DNA of 6,122 bases. Source: Chloroflexota bacterium (GTDB taxonomy: Bacteria; Chloroflexota; Anaerolineae; J102). The stretch lies in contig PIVW01000359.1 in NCBI GenBank assembly GCA_003353825.1, positions 1 to 6,122 on the forward strand. Direction: 5' to 3'. Under the pieces are notes generated by a model. The model had not been told where the DNA came from. It saw nothing but the letters and a program-made list of their open reading frames with translations, and did no database searches. A program made the position numbers and the translations under genes. Below are positions 5,735 to 6,122 of the stretch, piece after piece (the first letter of the stretch is position 1; each line of letters opens with the position of its first letter).

Positions 5735-6019
5735 ATGACCCATCCTTTACAAGTGTTACTGGTCGAAGATGATTGGACGGTTCGGACTACACTGCGTGAC
5801 TTCTTAAGCAAACGAAACATGCAGGTAACAATTGCCGCCAGTTTGGAAGAAGTCATCAAAACCACCAGCTCTCCGCCGCCCGATGTGGCCATTGTAGACA
5901 TCGTATTGCCTAGGCGCACCGAAGGGCAGCCTCAGTTCGATCAGAATACAGGCATAGAGGTAGCACATCTTCTGCGCGAGCTTTATCCTGATGTAGGCAT
6001 TATCGGTGCTGTACCTTAA
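5735..6019 (+). pseudogene. Response regulator truncated within the receiver domain
   Basis: The frame encodes 94 residues. LLVEDD (8-13) gives the acidic pocket residues (E11, D12, D13), and VAIVDIVLP gives the phospho-acceptor D55. The 59-73 loop (PRRTEGQPQFDQNTG) is long, like receivers that I associate with Chloroflexota. The sequence then follows the receiver pattern (GIEVAHLLRELYPDVGII) and ends in GAVP-stop, where the conserved strand with Ser/Thr, the switch Tyr/Phe and the Lys strand should follow. About a quarter of the receiver and any output domain are missing, and no other frame downstream restores them. The start is ATG 5735, with GGGAG (5722-5726) eight bases upstream; the in-frame TTG at 5720 overlaps that site and is disfavoured. 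Without the lysine it should not signal normally. Probably a remnant, possibly still expressed. Confidence 0.75.
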
Positions 6020-6105
6020 CAATGCGGATAAATAGGGCGAAGTGAAATTCGACCAAAAGTGGGACAGGTGGCAAACTTACGCAAACAATTCACAAAGGAG
6101 CGCAT

Positions 6106-6122
6106 ATGTTTGAGCACCTGCT
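6106..6122 (+). CDS. 5' end of a gene running off the window
   Basis: An ATG at 6106 is preceded by AAGGAG (6095-6100) at five bases, the clearest ribosome binding site in this part of the window. The frame reads MFEHL before the edge. Nothing can be said about function. It lies 86 bp beyond the truncated response regulator, on the same strand. Confidence 0.55.

Overview
The window reads as a stretch of bacterial chromosome, most likely from a Chloroflexota (Anaerolineae-like) organism. This is an inference from protein style: the response-regulator and DUF433 sequences, and a cysteine-rich hypothetical that I recall in this phylum. No rRNA or other marker gene confirms it. Every credible gene is on the + strand. 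I see no tRNA, rRNA, CRISPR array or transposase gene.

Layout. Bases 2-82 may be the tail of an upstream gene. The mostly non-coding stretch 83-517 holds copy A of a ~126-bp structured repeat and, directly before the next gene, four copies of the dyad ATTGRCCAAK at an exact 17-bp period. Next come a UPF0173 metallo-beta-lactamase-fold hydrolase (518-1207) and a membrane-anchored DUF1858-type CxxC protein (1295-1738). Copy B of the repeat (1769-1895) follows. Then come a 113-aa protein with two CxxC motifs (1928-2269), a 58-codon N-terminal piece of a peroxiredoxin that keeps its peroxidatic cysteine motif (2278-2454), and a 435-aa FAD-dependent amine-oxidase/protoporphyrinogen-oxidase-like flavoprotein (2462-3769). 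A lone DUF433 antitoxin-like protein (3796-4023) precedes a full-length Mrp/NBP35-type P-loop ATPase with an N-terminal DUF59 domain (4183-5256). That gene ends at a strong palindromic terminator. The 400-bp gap after it carries a 144-bp MITE-like element with 18-bp inverted ends and an apparent ATTA target duplication. A response regulator cut off inside its receiver domain (5735-6019) follows, and a new gene starts at 6106 and runs off the window.

How the parts may fit. Genes from 1295 to 2454 share thiol chemistry (CxxC, double CxxC, peroxiredoxin active site), and the Mrp ATPase belongs to Fe-S cluster handling, so a loose redox/Fe-S theme is possible but unproven. The region is also worn: a truncated peroxiredoxin, a truncated response regulator, an antitoxin with no visible toxin, and two kinds of small repeat suggest insertions and deletions. 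The most unusual item is the pair of ~126-bp repeats. Their differences preserve a closing stem and three internal hairpins, including one compensatory base-pair change, which suggests a structured RNA or a folded mobile element.
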